Part shown: piece by piece, positions 43,853-52,338 of the stretch
Layout of the letters: each line of letters opens with the position of its first letter
How positions within the stretch are numbered: the first letter of the stretch is position 1
DNA from: Bacteroidales bacterium
Lineage (GTDB): Bacteria > Bacteroidota > Bacteroidia > Bacteroidales > UBA932
Length of the DNA: 64,000 nucleotides
Direction: 5' to 3'
Assembly (NCBI GenBank): GCA_022647615.1
Contig: JALCKZ010000001.1
Coordinates: 1,724,178-1,788,177, forward strand
Notes under the pieces: generated by a model
Told to the model about the DNA's origin: nothing
The model's input: only the letters and a program-made list of their open reading frames with translations
Databases searched by the model: none
Made by a program: the position numbers and the translations under genes

Positions 43853-45270
43853 TGAGTGTTACAAACGTTAACGTATACAAGATAGCTGACTATTATGTTG
43901 CGATTCATTGTCAAGAAGATGATGAGTTATGGGACAATATACCTCAGTACGAACCTTTTCAACTGAATCCTTATGTCAATCAGGGAGAACTTGCAAAAGC
44001 TTATGCCTCTGATAAATTCATTTTTAATATAAAGCCTGTAAAAGCGGCTGAAAATTCTGCCCCAAAAATTCCTTCAGAAAAATACAAAGTAACGACTATT
44101 GTACAGGATGGCTGGAGCATGGATGTTTACAAAAACATAAATTACTTTTTTGTATTCCACTCAGATTTTGACAAAAACGGATGGTGTACCCTGAATTTCT
44201 CAGAGAGCAATATAGAAGATATAGAAGGCTATTTGTTTACATCTTGCTGCTCATTGTCTATGAGGATGTTATGCTTTAACAATGCAATGATGCTCCTGTG
44301 CTCATACTTTGGCGCGCAGGATGGAATCTTATTATTTCACTCTTCTGTAGTTGTCAAAGATGATAAAGGTTATATGTTTCTTGGCAAGAGCGGAACAGGC
44401 AAAAGCACTCATAGCAAACTGTGGCTCAATAATATAGAAGGTACATCTCTTTTAAATGATGATAATCCAGCGGTGCGAATATTCCCGGACGGAACAGTGA
44501 AGGTATACGGCTCTCCATGGAGCGGAAAAACTTCATGTTATAAAAATTTCGGTGTTCCTGTTGCAGGCTGCGTAAGGCTTTGGCAGGCTTCTGAAACTAA
44601 AATCAAAAAGCTCTCGACTGTAGAGGCTTATGCCGCCTTGTTCCCGACAGTTTCATTCATGAAATGGGAAAAGGAAATTGCTGATAATGTAAGCAAGTCA
44701 CTAAATGTGTTTATAGAAAAAGTGCCTGTGTACAGCTTGTGGAACCGTCCGGAAAAAGAAGCGGCGCTGTTAGTGTACAATACCATTAATAAGATTATTC
44801 CTCCTCCGGAACCTAAAAAGAAGGTTGTTCCAAATGAAATACTTTTGGATGAGGTAAAAGACCTTATCAATGAGGGACATCCTGTGATAATTAAGGTTAG
44901 GGGAAACAGCATGTTACCATTTATAATTGGAGACAAGGATAGCGTAAGACTTATATATAAAGCGAGTTATAAAGTTGGTGATATAGTCCTTGCAGAAGTG
45001 TCAAAAGGACATTACGTCTTACATAGAATATTTTCTATGTTCGGCAATAGGGTGACCCTTATGGGAGACGGGAATATTAATATTTATGAGCACTGTAAAA
45101 TTAGTGATATTGTTGCAGGCGTAGATGTTATATATCATAACGGTGTAGAAAAAAGTCCTTATAAAAAATTTACTGAAACTAAGGTCCAGGTATGGAAAAA
45201 GATGCATCCGATACGTCGTTGGCTTCTTGCAGTTTACCGTCGCACTTTGTATAAGTTTCAAAAGAAATAG
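43852..45270 (+). CDS. HPr-kinase-like P-loop domain fused to an S26B-type peptidase domain
   Basis: A 472-residue soluble fusion. Residues about 1-330 include an HprK-like nucleotide-binding domain: Walker A LGKSGTGKSTHSKLW starting near G178, then LLNDDNPAVR and YGSPWSGKTS. Residues about 335-450 form a LexA/signal-peptidase-like fold. GNSMLPF gives S353, YVLHRI gives H391 and LMGDGN gives D406, the Ser-His-Asp pattern of S26B (Sec11-type) peptidases rather than Ser-Lys. No hydrophobic anchor is seen. I start at MSVTNVNVYK, sharing TAATG with folD; the frame is open further upstream but overlaps folD. Followed by PqqD and an ABC exporter, suggesting peptide modification and cleavage. Confidence 0.78.
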   Translation: MSVTNVNVYKIADYYVAIHCQEDDELWDNIPQYEPFQLNPYVNQGELAKAYASDKFIFNIKPVKAAENSAPKIPSEKYKVTTIVQDGWSMDVYKNINYFFVFHSDFDKNGWCTLNFSESNIEDIEGYLFTSCCSLSMRMLCFNNAMMLLCSYFGAQDGILLFHSSVVVKDDKGYMFLGKSGTGKSTHSKLWLNNIEGTSLLNDDNPAVRIFPDGTVKVYGSPWSGKTSCYKNFGVPVAGCVRLWQASETKIKKLSTVEAYAALFPTVSFMKWEKEIADNVSKSLNVFIEKVPVYSLWNRPEKEAALLVYNTINKIIPPPEPKKKVVPNEILLDEVKDLINEGHPVIIKVRGNSMLPFIIGDKDSVRLIYKASYKVGDIVLAEVSKGHYVLHRIFSMFGNRVTLMGDGNINIYEHCKISDIVAGVDVIYHNGVEKSPYKKFTETKVQVWKKMHPIRRWLLAVYRRTLYKFQKK

Positions 45271-45301
45271 TCTTATCTTTGACAAAATAACTGTCGGGAT
45301 T

Positions 45302-45568
45302 ATGAAAATTAAAAAAGGTTTTACTCTACGCAAAATTGGAAATGATGATGTGGTAGTGCCTGAAGGGCTGGAAGTTGTGGATTTTAATAAAATGGTGACG
45401 CTCAATTCTACTGCCTCTTTCCTTTGGCGCTCTTTGGAGGGGAAAGAGTTTGATGTAGAAGACGCTGCAGTTCTTCTTGTTGGTGAATACGATGTTGAAA
45501 TGGAGACCGCTCTGGCAGATTGCATAGAGTTGTTTGAACAGTGGAAACAGGCCGGAATCATAGAATAA
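45302..45568 (+). CDS. PqqD-like peptide-recognition protein
   Basis: An 88-residue PqqD-family protein, the fold that forms RiPP recognition elements. The start is the ATG at MKIKKGFTLRKIG, five bases after a CTGTCGGGAT word; an upstream in-frame extension overlaps the preceding gene. VVVPEGLEVVDFNKMVTLNSTASFLWRSLEG is the classical PqqD pattern with the bulky aromatic in LW. In lasso-peptide and other RiPP systems such a protein binds the leader peptide for the modifying enzymes. The partner peptide is not visible here. It ends 17 bp before the ABC gene. Confidence 0.85.
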   Translation: MKIKKGFTLRKIGNDDVVVPEGLEVVDFNKMVTLNSTASFLWRSLEGKEFDVEDAAVLLVGEYDVEMETALADCIELFEQWKQAGIIE

Positions 45569-45585
45569 GGCATTATGCCTCCTGG

Positions 45586-47202
45586 ATGTGGAATGCCTCT
45601 AAAGGTATCCGCGGAAGGTTGTGCATCAATGGTTTGCTGGGACTTATCGGAGTTGCGGCAGGTCTTGCTTTTATATATTACAGCAAGGTCTTAATAGATT
45701 TGGCTACTCAGGATAAAAGCGTATCAAATAAGACATTGTATCTGTACGGGGCTGTGCTTGTGGTTCTTATATTGCTGGAAATTTTTACGGATATTTATTC
45801 TTCATGGCTTGGACGGCAAACGGAAATAAAGATGAAGAATAGAACACGCCGTTCTATTTTCGGGCACCTTATGAATTCCAGCTGGGACGGAGATGAAAAA
45901 TTCCACAGCGGAGATATGCTTAACAGATTAGAGGAAGATGTAAGGGTAATTACCGATACGCTCTGCAACTCTTTTACTTCTGCGATAGTTACTATAGTTC
46001 AGCTGATTGCAGCCTTTGTCTTTCTTGCAATGATGAGTCCTAAGCTGGCGATTACCATTCTTTTGATTATGCCTTTGTTCCTCATTTTCAGCAAATTCTA
46101 CGTAAAGAGGATGAGGAGGATGACCTCTGATATTCGTTCTACGGATAGCAAAGTGCAGAGCATTTTACAGGAGAGTCTCCAGCATAAAATAGTAATTCAA
46201 AGTATGGAGCAGAGCGGAAAAATGGGGCAGAATCTTGAGGGAGAGCAAGATACGCTATACGGACAAACAATGAAGCGGACTCGTTTTAGCCTTTCTGCAA
46301 AGTCATTGGTAGCGCTCGGTTTTGTAGCCGGTTACATGGTTGCCTTTTTGTGGGGAATAATAAATCTTCATGAAGGAGCAATTACGTTTGGCATTATGGC
46401 CGCCTTCCTTCAGCTGGTCGGACAAATCCAACGTCCGACGGTTGATCTTGCAAGACAAATTCCTGTCTTTGTCAGCGCTTCCACTTCAATTGACAGACTT
46501 GCTGAGCTTGAGGCAGTTCCGGAGGAGGAGAGCAAAGTTTCAGAAAGACTTAAAGGAATTGCCGGAGTTCGCATGAACAATGTTTCTTTCCGCTATTCTG
46601 ACGGAGATAGATTTATTTTTAAAAATTTCTCACATGATTTTGTCCCCGGCAGCCGGACTGCTGTAGTTGGAGAAACCGGTGCGGGCAAGAGCACAATGAT
46701 ACGCCTTATGCTCTCTCTTTTGCATCCTCAGGAAGGGGAAATTATTCTTTATAATCGCGACGGAGATTCCATTAAATCAGATGTTTCCGGCCGCTGCAAT
46801 TTTGTCTATGTACCGCAGGGCAACAGCCTTTTGAGCGGAACAATAAGAGATAATCTTTTGCTTGGAGATTCAGAAGCCACTGACCAACAGATGTATGCTG
46901 CATTGCATGAGTCTGCCGCTGATTTTGTAAAAGAACTTCCGCAGGGATTAGATTCTAGGTGCGGAGAACTTGGCGCAGGGCTTAGCGAGGGTCAGGCTCA
47001 GCGCGTTGCAATTGCGCGCGGACTTTTGCGCAAGGGAAGCATAATGTTGCTGGATGAGTTCAGCTCTTCCCTGGATGCAGAAACAGAAAAGACGCTTATT
47101 CAGCGTCTTCTTGATAATCAAAGAAATAAGACCATGATATTTATAACCCATCGTGATCTTATTCTGCAATATTGCTCAAATGTTGTAAAAATAACGCCGT
47201 AA
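45586..47202 (+). CDS. ABC transporter, fused permease and ATPase (exporter type)
   Basis: A 538-residue half-transporter with about six membrane helices in residues 15-300 and a nucleotide-binding domain from about 330. Walker A is GETGAGKST (near 361-369), the signature is LSEGQAQRVAIARG, Walker B is IMLLDEFSSSLD, and the switch His is in TH. No C39 leader-peptidase domain precedes the helices, so cleavage would have to come from elsewhere, for example the neighbouring S26-like domain. I choose MWNASKG as start; a GTG 45 bases upstream overlaps the PqqD gene. Probably exports a peptide or lipid; substrate unknown. Confidence 0.87.
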   Translation: MWNASKGIRGRLCINGLLGLIGVAAGLAFIYYSKVLIDLATQDKSVSNKTLYLYGAVLVVLILLEIFTDIYSSWLGRQTEIKMKNRTRRSIFGHLMNSSWDGDEKFHSGDMLNRLEEDVRVITDTLCNSFTSAIVTIVQLIAAFVFLAMMSPKLAITILLIMPLFLIFSKFYVKRMRRMTSDIRSTDSKVQSILQESLQHKIVIQSMEQSGKMGQNLEGEQDTLYGQTMKRTRFSLSAKSLVALGFVAGYMVAFLWGIINLHEGAITFGIMAAFLQLVGQIQRPTVDLARQIPVFVSASTSIDRLAELEAVPEEESKVSERLKGIAGVRMNNVSFRYSDGDRFIFKNFSHDFVPGSRTAVVGETGAGKSTMIRLMLSLLHPQEGEIILYNRDGDSIKSDVSGRCNFVYVPQGNSLLSGTIRDNLLLGDSEATDQQMYAALHESAADFVKELPQGLDSRCGELGAGLSEGQAQRVAIARGLLRKGSIMLLDEFSSSLDAETEKTLIQRLLDNQRNKTMIFITHRDLILQYCSNVVKITP

Positions 47203-47220
47203 TATTCAATATCACGGCGT
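47193..47220. terminator. hairpin terminator between the ABC gene and the ferredoxin gene
   Basis: ACGCCGT and ACGGCGT arms with further ATATT/AATAT pairing inside. It overlaps the stop codon of the ABC gene. The T-rich stretch TTATTTTT follows on the minus strand and a weaker one on the plus strand, so it may serve both convergent genes. Confidence 0.65.
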
Positions 47221-47231
47221 ATTATTTAGTA

Positions 47232-47666
47232 CTACATTAATTTTTTATTTGTCTTCTTGTTCCAGATTTCCAAAGCTTTGGGCGTTGCAGGACAAACTCT
47301 TACGCACTTTCCGCATCCTATGCAAAGGTCATCGTTGATTGCAGGAATCTTCAGCTTTTTGTTCTTTGGATTTGCAACCATTGTGATTGCTTTTTTAGGG
47401 CAAACTTCAGCGCATTTTCCGCAGCTCTCTTTTTTAACGTTTACATTGCAATTCTTTGAGACGTAAACGGCCTTGTTAGGTGATGCAGGTCTGGCTCCTG
47501 GACCTGCGGGATGATTTTGAGGTTCTTGAGGATCCTGTGGCTCAGCATTTTGCGCAATCCTTTCCGCAGCGCTGACTTTGCGTTCAAATCCGTCTACCAA
47601 CATTGCGGCGGCTAAAGCTCCCGCTGCAATCAGCATTTTTCTTCTTCCTTTGTTAATTTCACTCAT
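47232..47666 (-). CDS. 2[4Fe-4S] ferredoxin with N-terminal leader
   Basis: A 144-residue protein. Residues 1-33 form a basic start with two arginines (GRRKMLIAAGALAAAML), like a Tat or membrane leader. A Pro/Gln/Asn-rich linker (residues 40-63) follows, then two iron-sulphur motifs. The second is canonical (C115, C118, C121, C125). The first has C73 then eight residues before C82, C85 and C89, longer than the usual two. I infer an electron carrier facing the periplasm or tethered to the membrane. Convergent with the ABC gene and divergent from the cytochrome bd cluster. Confidence 0.82.
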   Translation of the reverse strand: MSEINKGRRKMLIAAGALAAAMLVDGFERKVSAAERIAQNAEPQDPQEPQNHPAGPGARPASPNKAVYVSKNCNVNVKKESCGKCAEVCPKKAITMVANPKNKKLKIPAINDDLCIGCGKCVRVCPATPKALEIWNKKTNKKLM

Positions 47667-47783
47667 AGTATCTGTAAATATTATTAATTGTCGCTATAGC
47701 GTTTTCAACTTTTGCTTGAATCTTATGTGCAAAAATCGTGCGTAAAAATATGCAATCTATCTCTCTTTGCACCATATTTTTTG

Positions 47784-47791
47784 TAATTTTG
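47784..47791 (+). promoter_or_regulatory. -7 box upstream of the DUF4492-cydAB unit
   Basis: TAATTTTG, 18 bp before the DUF4492 start codon, matches TANNTTTG. A TTTG lies upstream but only 14 nt away, so the -33 element is uncertain. Confidence 0.45.
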
Positions 47792-47809
47792 AATTATTAA
47801 AGAGAAGCA

Positions 47810-48022
47810 ATGAATCTGTTCAAGCGCGTATTCAGATTTTATTATGATGGCTTTAAGAGCATGAATGTTGGAAAAACATTGTGGCTCATAATATTAATAA
47901 AGGTTGTTGTAATTTTCTGCGTGCTTAGAATCTTCTTCTTTAAGCCTGCGCTGCGCAACTATAAAACTCCTCAGGCGAAAGCGGAAAAGGTAATTGAAAA
48001 TCTGACCTCACCAAAAAATTAA
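47810..48022 (+). CDS. DUF4492 small membrane protein linked to cytochrome bd
   Basis: A 70-residue protein starting MNLFKRVFRFYYDGFKSM with one hydrophobic helix (about residues 25-45, LWLIILIKVVVIFCVLRIFF). DUF4492 genes precede cydA in Bacteroidota and epsilonproteobacteria, so I infer a small accessory subunit of the oxidase, analogous in position to CydX/CydH. It ends 57 bp before cydA; that gap contains a CTGTCGGGA word. Confidence 0.88.
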   Translation: MNLFKRVFRFYYDGFKSMNVGKTLWLIILIKVVVIFCVLRIFFFKPALRNYKTPQAKAEKVIENLTSPKN

Positions 48023-48079
48023 TGAGGGTAAAAAACTGTCGGGATAGAAATAATAATAATAACTTAAACTTATATAGAT

Positions 48080-49693
48080 ATGCTTTTAACACAGGGACTT
48101 GTAACGGCATCAAGGCTTCAGTTCGGACTGACTGCTTTGTATCACTGGCTCTTTGTTCCTCTTACTCTTGGACTTGGATTCTTGCTGGCGATTATGGAGA
48201 CCAAGTATGTCATCTCCAAGGATGAGTTTTGGAAAAAGACTACTCAATTTTGGAGCAGAATTTTTGCAATAAATTTTGCATGCGGAGTTGCCACCGGAAT
48301 CATTCTTGAGTTTGAATTTGGAACAAATTGGAGTAATTACTCTTGGTTTGTGGGGGATATTTTTGGCGCCCCTTTAGCTATTGAAGGCATCTTTGCTTTC
48401 TTTATGGAGAGCACTTTCTTTGCCGTAATGTATTTTGGCTGGGAGAGGGTAAGCAAGAAATTTCATCTTGTCTCTACTTGGCTAACTGCTTGCGGCGCAG
48501 CAATTTCCGCCTTGTGGATTTTGGCTGCAAATGCATGGATGCAGTATCCTGCCGGAATGCAGTTTAATCCTGCAACCGCACGCAGCGAGATGGTAAACTT
48601 CTGGGCCGTAGCTTTTTCTCCTGTTGCATTGAATAAATTTTCACATTCCATTACTTTTGGTTTTGTGCTTGGAAGCATTGTGGTAATTGGTATAAGCAGC
48701 TGGTATTTGCTTAGAAACAGAGAACAAAAATTTGCCCGCAGCAGCATCAAGTATGCCTCTGTTTTTGGCCTGATAGCTTGCGTTTTACTATGCACTTCCG
48801 GCCACAAATCTGCAGTTACAGTCTCCAGATATCAGCCTATGAAACTTGCGGCAATGGAGGGGCTGTATAACGGACAAAAAGGAACGCCTCTAGTTGGAAT
48901 AGGAATTCTGAATCCAAATAAAAAATGGAATAATTCAGAGAAACCTTATTTGTTTAATATCTCTATTCCAAAAGGACTGTCCATTCTTGCAAACGGCAGC
49001 GCAAATAGTTTTGTACCAGGTATTTCAGATATTATTAATGGAGGCTATGATTATGTGGCTCCCGACGGTTCAGTTAAAGTTGCAGAGCCTTTTGCTCAGA
49101 AAGCTTTGAAAGGAAGATATGCTATCAAAGCGCTGGAAGTTTATAATCAAATAAAGGACCAGACGGAGAGAGGTGCGGACGGACAGAAATATTTGGATCA
49201 GGCAAAGGAGGTTTTTGATGAGAACTTCTCTGACTTTGGTTACGGCTACATGAAGAATCCTCAGGAGAGCATTCCTCCTGTTGCTGCTACTTTTTATTCA
49301 TTCAGAGTTATGGTATGTTTGGCTGCATACTTCTTGTTGTTCTTGATTATCAGTTTGTTTATGTCTAAAAAAGACGGTCTCGCATGGAATTATAAGGATG
49401 GTGCAAAAAGATGGGATTTGGAAAAAAATAAGTGGTTCCTTGTTATTGCAATCATCACCGTTCCGCTTGCATATATTTGCGGAGAGTGCGGATGGGTTGT
49501 TGCAGAAATTGGAAGGCAGCCTTGGACAATTCAGGATTTGCTTCCTGTAAATGCCGCCGTATCAGGCATTTCTGCAAGCAACGTTTATACGACATTTATA
49601 ATATTCCTTGTCTTGTTTACAACACTTCTGGTTGCAGAGCTTAGGATAATTTTTAACCAGATAGCCAAGGGACCTGATGGCATCAAATGGTGA
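48080..49693 (+). CDS. cydA: cytochrome bd ubiquinol oxidase subunit I CydA
   Basis: A 537-residue membrane subunit carrying hemes b558, b595 and d. H22 in LTALYHWLFVPLTLG is the first heme ligand. KFSHSITFGFVLGS supplies the b558 His, and the quinol loop and the GWVVAEIGRQPW motif follow. It reduces O2 to water with quinol in the inner membrane, giving an otherwise anaerobic cell oxygen tolerance or nanoaerobic respiration. A long extra periplasmic region (about residues 245-370) is usual in this phylum. Confidence 0.96.
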   Translation: MLLTQGLVTASRLQFGLTALYHWLFVPLTLGLGFLLAIMETKYVISKDEFWKKTTQFWSRIFAINFACGVATGIILEFEFGTNWSNYSWFVGDIFGAPLAIEGIFAFFMESTFFAVMYFGWERVSKKFHLVSTWLTACGAAISALWILAANAWMQYPAGMQFNPATARSEMVNFWAVAFSPVALNKFSHSITFGFVLGSIVVIGISSWYLLRNREQKFARSSIKYASVFGLIACVLLCTSGHKSAVTVSRYQPMKLAAMEGLYNGQKGTPLVGIGILNPNKKWNNSEKPYLFNISIPKGLSILANGSANSFVPGISDIINGGYDYVAPDGSVKVAEPFAQKALKGRYAIKALEVYNQIKDQTERGADGQKYLDQAKEVFDENFSDFGYGYMKNPQESIPPVAATFYSFRVMVCLAAYFLLFLIISLFMSKKDGLAWNYKDGAKRWDLEKNKWFLVIAIITVPLAYICGECGWVVAEIGRQPWTIQDLLPVNAAVSGISASNVYTTFIIFLVLFTTLLVAELRIIFNQIAKGPDGIKW

Positions 49694-49742
49694 ACAAAGA
49701 TTGACTGAAAGTTTAATATTTGATTATTAGAGGATTATAATT

Positions 49743-50981
49743 ATGACAACATATCATTTTTTACAATTATACTGGTGGGCGATAGTATCTCTTCTTGGTG
49801 CTTTGCTTGTATTCCTTCTTTTTGTCCAGGGCGGACAGACATTACTTTACGGAACGGCAAAAAATGAGAATCAGAGAAATATTTTGCTGACCATATTCGG
49901 ACATAAATGGGAGATTACATATACAACTCTCATTACTTTTGGAGGTGCCGCATTTGCCTCATTTCCACTGTTTTATTCAACAAGTTTTGGCGGTGCGTAC
50001 TGGCTGTGGATTTTTATTCTTCTTGTATTTGTGGTACAGGCCTTCTCTTATGAATTCAGAAATAAGGAACATAATCTTTTAGGCAAAAGAACTTATGACG
50101 GGCTGCTGATGATTAATGGCTGGCTTGGAACAATTCTCCTTGGAGTTGCTGTCGGGAGCTTCCTTACAGGCGGAAATTTTAACGTGGATAAAATGAACAT
50201 AACCATACAATCATCCAATGTAATTTCTTATTGGACAAATGATTGGAAAGGTCTGGAACTTATTATGAATCCGGTAAATATCTTGCTTGGCGTTACCGTT
50301 TTATTTGCAGCGCGCGTGCTTGCTCTCCTTTATACGGTAAATCAGTGCAGAAGAATAGGGGGAGATGATGCCATGCAGCTTGCGGAAAGAGCCGGCGTTC
50401 AGCTGAAGATAAGTGCAATAGGTTTTCTGGTTTTGTTTGTAGTCTTTGTCTATGATTTATTCATGATGAACGGCTATAAAGTTAACGTTGCAAATGCAGT
50501 TAATGTAGTTGGAGGCCAGCCTGGTTCAAGCGGAACCATTGTTCCAGAAGCGCATGCGTATCTTCATAATATGCTGCAAGTTCCATGGATTTTGGTTTTG
50601 CTTTTAATTGGTGTGGTAATGGTGCTTGCAGGACTTGCAGGTGCTTTGTTCTGCAACAACGGAAGGTGCGCGCTATGCAAAAAATGCGGGATAAATCCTG
50701 ACTCTCAATGTCCGTTTAATAAGCACGCATTTTATGTAGTAGGATTTGGCGTTGTGCTTGCAGTTTGGGCAATTTTATTGAGCGCCGGATTCAACGATAC
50801 GGCCTATTACCCATCTCTTTATGATTCGCAAACATCTCTTACCCTTTATAATAGCTCATCCAGTTTTTACACTCTTAAAGTGATGGCGTATGTCTCTATA
50901 GCTGTGCCGTTTGTAGTATGGTACATTGCTTATGTGTGGAGCAAGATGAATGCTAAAAAGGGAGATAAAAGTGATTATTAA
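49743..50981 (+). CDS. cydB: cytochrome bd ubiquinol oxidase subunit II CydB, with Cys-rich loop
   Basis: A 412-residue polytopic subunit stabilising the heme pair. Family features: LQLYWWAIVSLLGALLVFLLFVQGG at the start, NEFR-like and GKRTYDGLLMINGWLG helices. Unusual is a hydrophilic loop of about 30 residues before the last two helices with cysteines C304, C309, C312, C315 and C323 (CxxCxxC core). It could bind a metal or form disulphides; I do not know whether close relatives share it. 49 bp after cydA. Confidence 0.94.
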   Translation: MTTYHFLQLYWWAIVSLLGALLVFLLFVQGGQTLLYGTAKNENQRNILLTIFGHKWEITYTTLITFGGAAFASFPLFYSTSFGGAYWLWIFILLVFVVQAFSYEFRNKEHNLLGKRTYDGLLMINGWLGTILLGVAVGSFLTGGNFNVDKMNITIQSSNVISYWTNDWKGLELIMNPVNILLGVTVLFAARVLALLYTVNQCRRIGGDDAMQLAERAGVQLKISAIGFLVLFVVFVYDLFMMNGYKVNVANAVNVVGGQPGSSGTIVPEAHAYLHNMLQVPWILVLLLIGVVMVLAGLAGALFCNNGRCALCKKCGINPDSQCPFNKHAFYVVGFGVVLAVWAILLSAGFNDTAYYPSLYDSQTSLTLYNSSSSFYTLKVMAYVSIAVPFVVWYIAYVWSKMNAKKGDKSDY

Positions 50982-51048
50982 CAGTAAAATGTAGTTGCAA
51001 AACAGCATTTAGCACCTTAATAAAGTGCTGTGATAAAATTAATATTTG

Positions 51049-52239
51049 ATGAAAAAAAAGTTTCACATTGGCCTTCTGGCTAGAGTTCTAATTGCTATTG
51101 CGCTCGGTATCGGGTGCTCATATTTCTTCCCAATCTGGGCTACAAAAGTATTTGTCACTTTCAACGGGCTGTTTGGAAATTTTTTAAGTTTTACAATTCC
51201 CTTGATAATCCTGGGACTAGTTGCACCGGGTATTGCCGATTTGGGAAAAGGGGCGGGGAAGCTTCTTCTGATAACTGTTGCAATAGCCTACGGTTCAACA
51301 CTTTTCTCCGGGTATTTCTCCTATTTTATTTGCCGCTGGTCATATCCGCTTGTGCTTGTAAAAGATCCAAACTTTACGCAGATTGCCACCACATCTCCAA
51401 ATTCAATTTCTCCATTTTTCACAATAGATATGCCTCCTGTGTTTGGAGTCATGAGCGCTTTAATTTTGGCGTTTATTCTTGGACTTGGGGCCTCAATTAT
51501 TAACGGCAATGCTCTTACAAATGTGCTGAGAGATTTTAAAGATATTGTTGACTGGCTGATAAAGAAGGCAATAATACCTCTGCTTCCTCTTTTCATCTTT
51601 GGTATTTTTCTTAAGATGGGAGTTGAAGGACAAGTCAGTACAATTTTGAAACTTTTCTTAAAGGTCATCATAATAATATTTATTATGCACATCGCTCTGC
51701 TGCTTATACAGTTTAGCGTTGCGGGTGCAATTGCGCGCAAGAATCCTCTAAAAGCCTTGCTGACAATGCTTCCGGCTTATTTTACTGCCCTTGGAACTCA
51801 ATCTTCTGCAGCAACAATTCCGGTCACCTTGGCTCAAACTAAAAAGAATGGCGTTGACCCTGACCTTGCCGCATTTACTGTTCCATTGTGCGCAACAATA
51901 CATTTGGCAGGCAGCACCTTAAAAATAACAGCATGTGCCTACGCAATTATGTGGATGCTTGGAATGTCCACTGACATAGGACTTTTCACAGGTTTCATAT
52001 TCTTGCTTGGAATTACCATGGTCGCTGCTCCCGGAGTGCCGGGCGGTGCAATTATGGCTGCGCTTGGGGTTCTTTCCAGCGTGCTGGGATTTGATGCCAC
52101 TTTGCAGGCTTTAATGATTGCCCTTTATATCACGATGGATTCCTTTGGAACTGCCTGCAATGTTACCGGCGACGGTGCTATTGCATTGGTAGTTAACAGA
52201 ATCTACAAAGGAGGAAAACCGAAGCCTGTTGCCGAGTAA
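51049..52239 (+). CDS. dicarboxylate/amino acid:cation symporter (DAACS family)
   Basis: A 396-residue transporter of the GltP/SstT type. About eight helices, the serine-rich loop in TALGTQSSAATIPVTLAQ (hairpin 1), PLCATIHLAGSTLKITACAY, and AAPGVPGGAIMAALG (hairpin 2) with MDSFGTACNVTGDGAIALVV as the ion-binding helix. It probably takes up glutamate, aspartate, serine or C4-dicarboxylates with Na+ or H+. ATG chosen over a TTG one codon earlier. Preceded by a 67-bp gap after cydB and followed by a strong terminator. Confidence 0.9.
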   Translation: MKKKFHIGLLARVLIAIALGIGCSYFFPIWATKVFVTFNGLFGNFLSFTIPLIILGLVAPGIADLGKGAGKLLLITVAIAYGSTLFSGYFSYFICRWSYPLVLVKDPNFTQIATTSPNSISPFFTIDMPPVFGVMSALILAFILGLGASIINGNALTNVLRDFKDIVDWLIKKAIIPLLPLFIFGIFLKMGVEGQVSTILKLFLKVIIIIFIMHIALLLIQFSVAGAIARKNPLKALLTMLPAYFTALGTQSSAATIPVTLAQTKKNGVDPDLAAFTVPLCATIHLAGSTLKITACAYAIMWMLGMSTDIGLFTGFIFLLGITMVAAPGVPGGAIMAALGVLSSVLGFDATLQALMIALYITMDSFGTACNVTGDGAIALVVNRIYKGGKPKPVAE

Positions 52240-52275
52240 ATTTTATTTAAGTCTTTTCCTAAATGACTTAAATGT

Positions 52276-52310
52276 TAAAAAAAAGGCGCCATATAATGGC
52301 GTCTTTTTTT
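52276..52310. terminator. bidirectional terminator between the symporter gene and rny
   Basis: GGCGCCAT / ATGGCGTC stem with an ATA loop, preceded by nine A and followed by seven T. Suits both convergent genes. Confidence 0.85.
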
Positions 52311-52338
52311 ACGTATTGTGTTAAACAATTATTCTCAA

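Noticed and set aside
45227..45301. Upstream extension of the PqqD-like gene
   Set aside because: It overlaps the previous coding region and adds residues not found in PqqD; MKIKKGF is a typical start.
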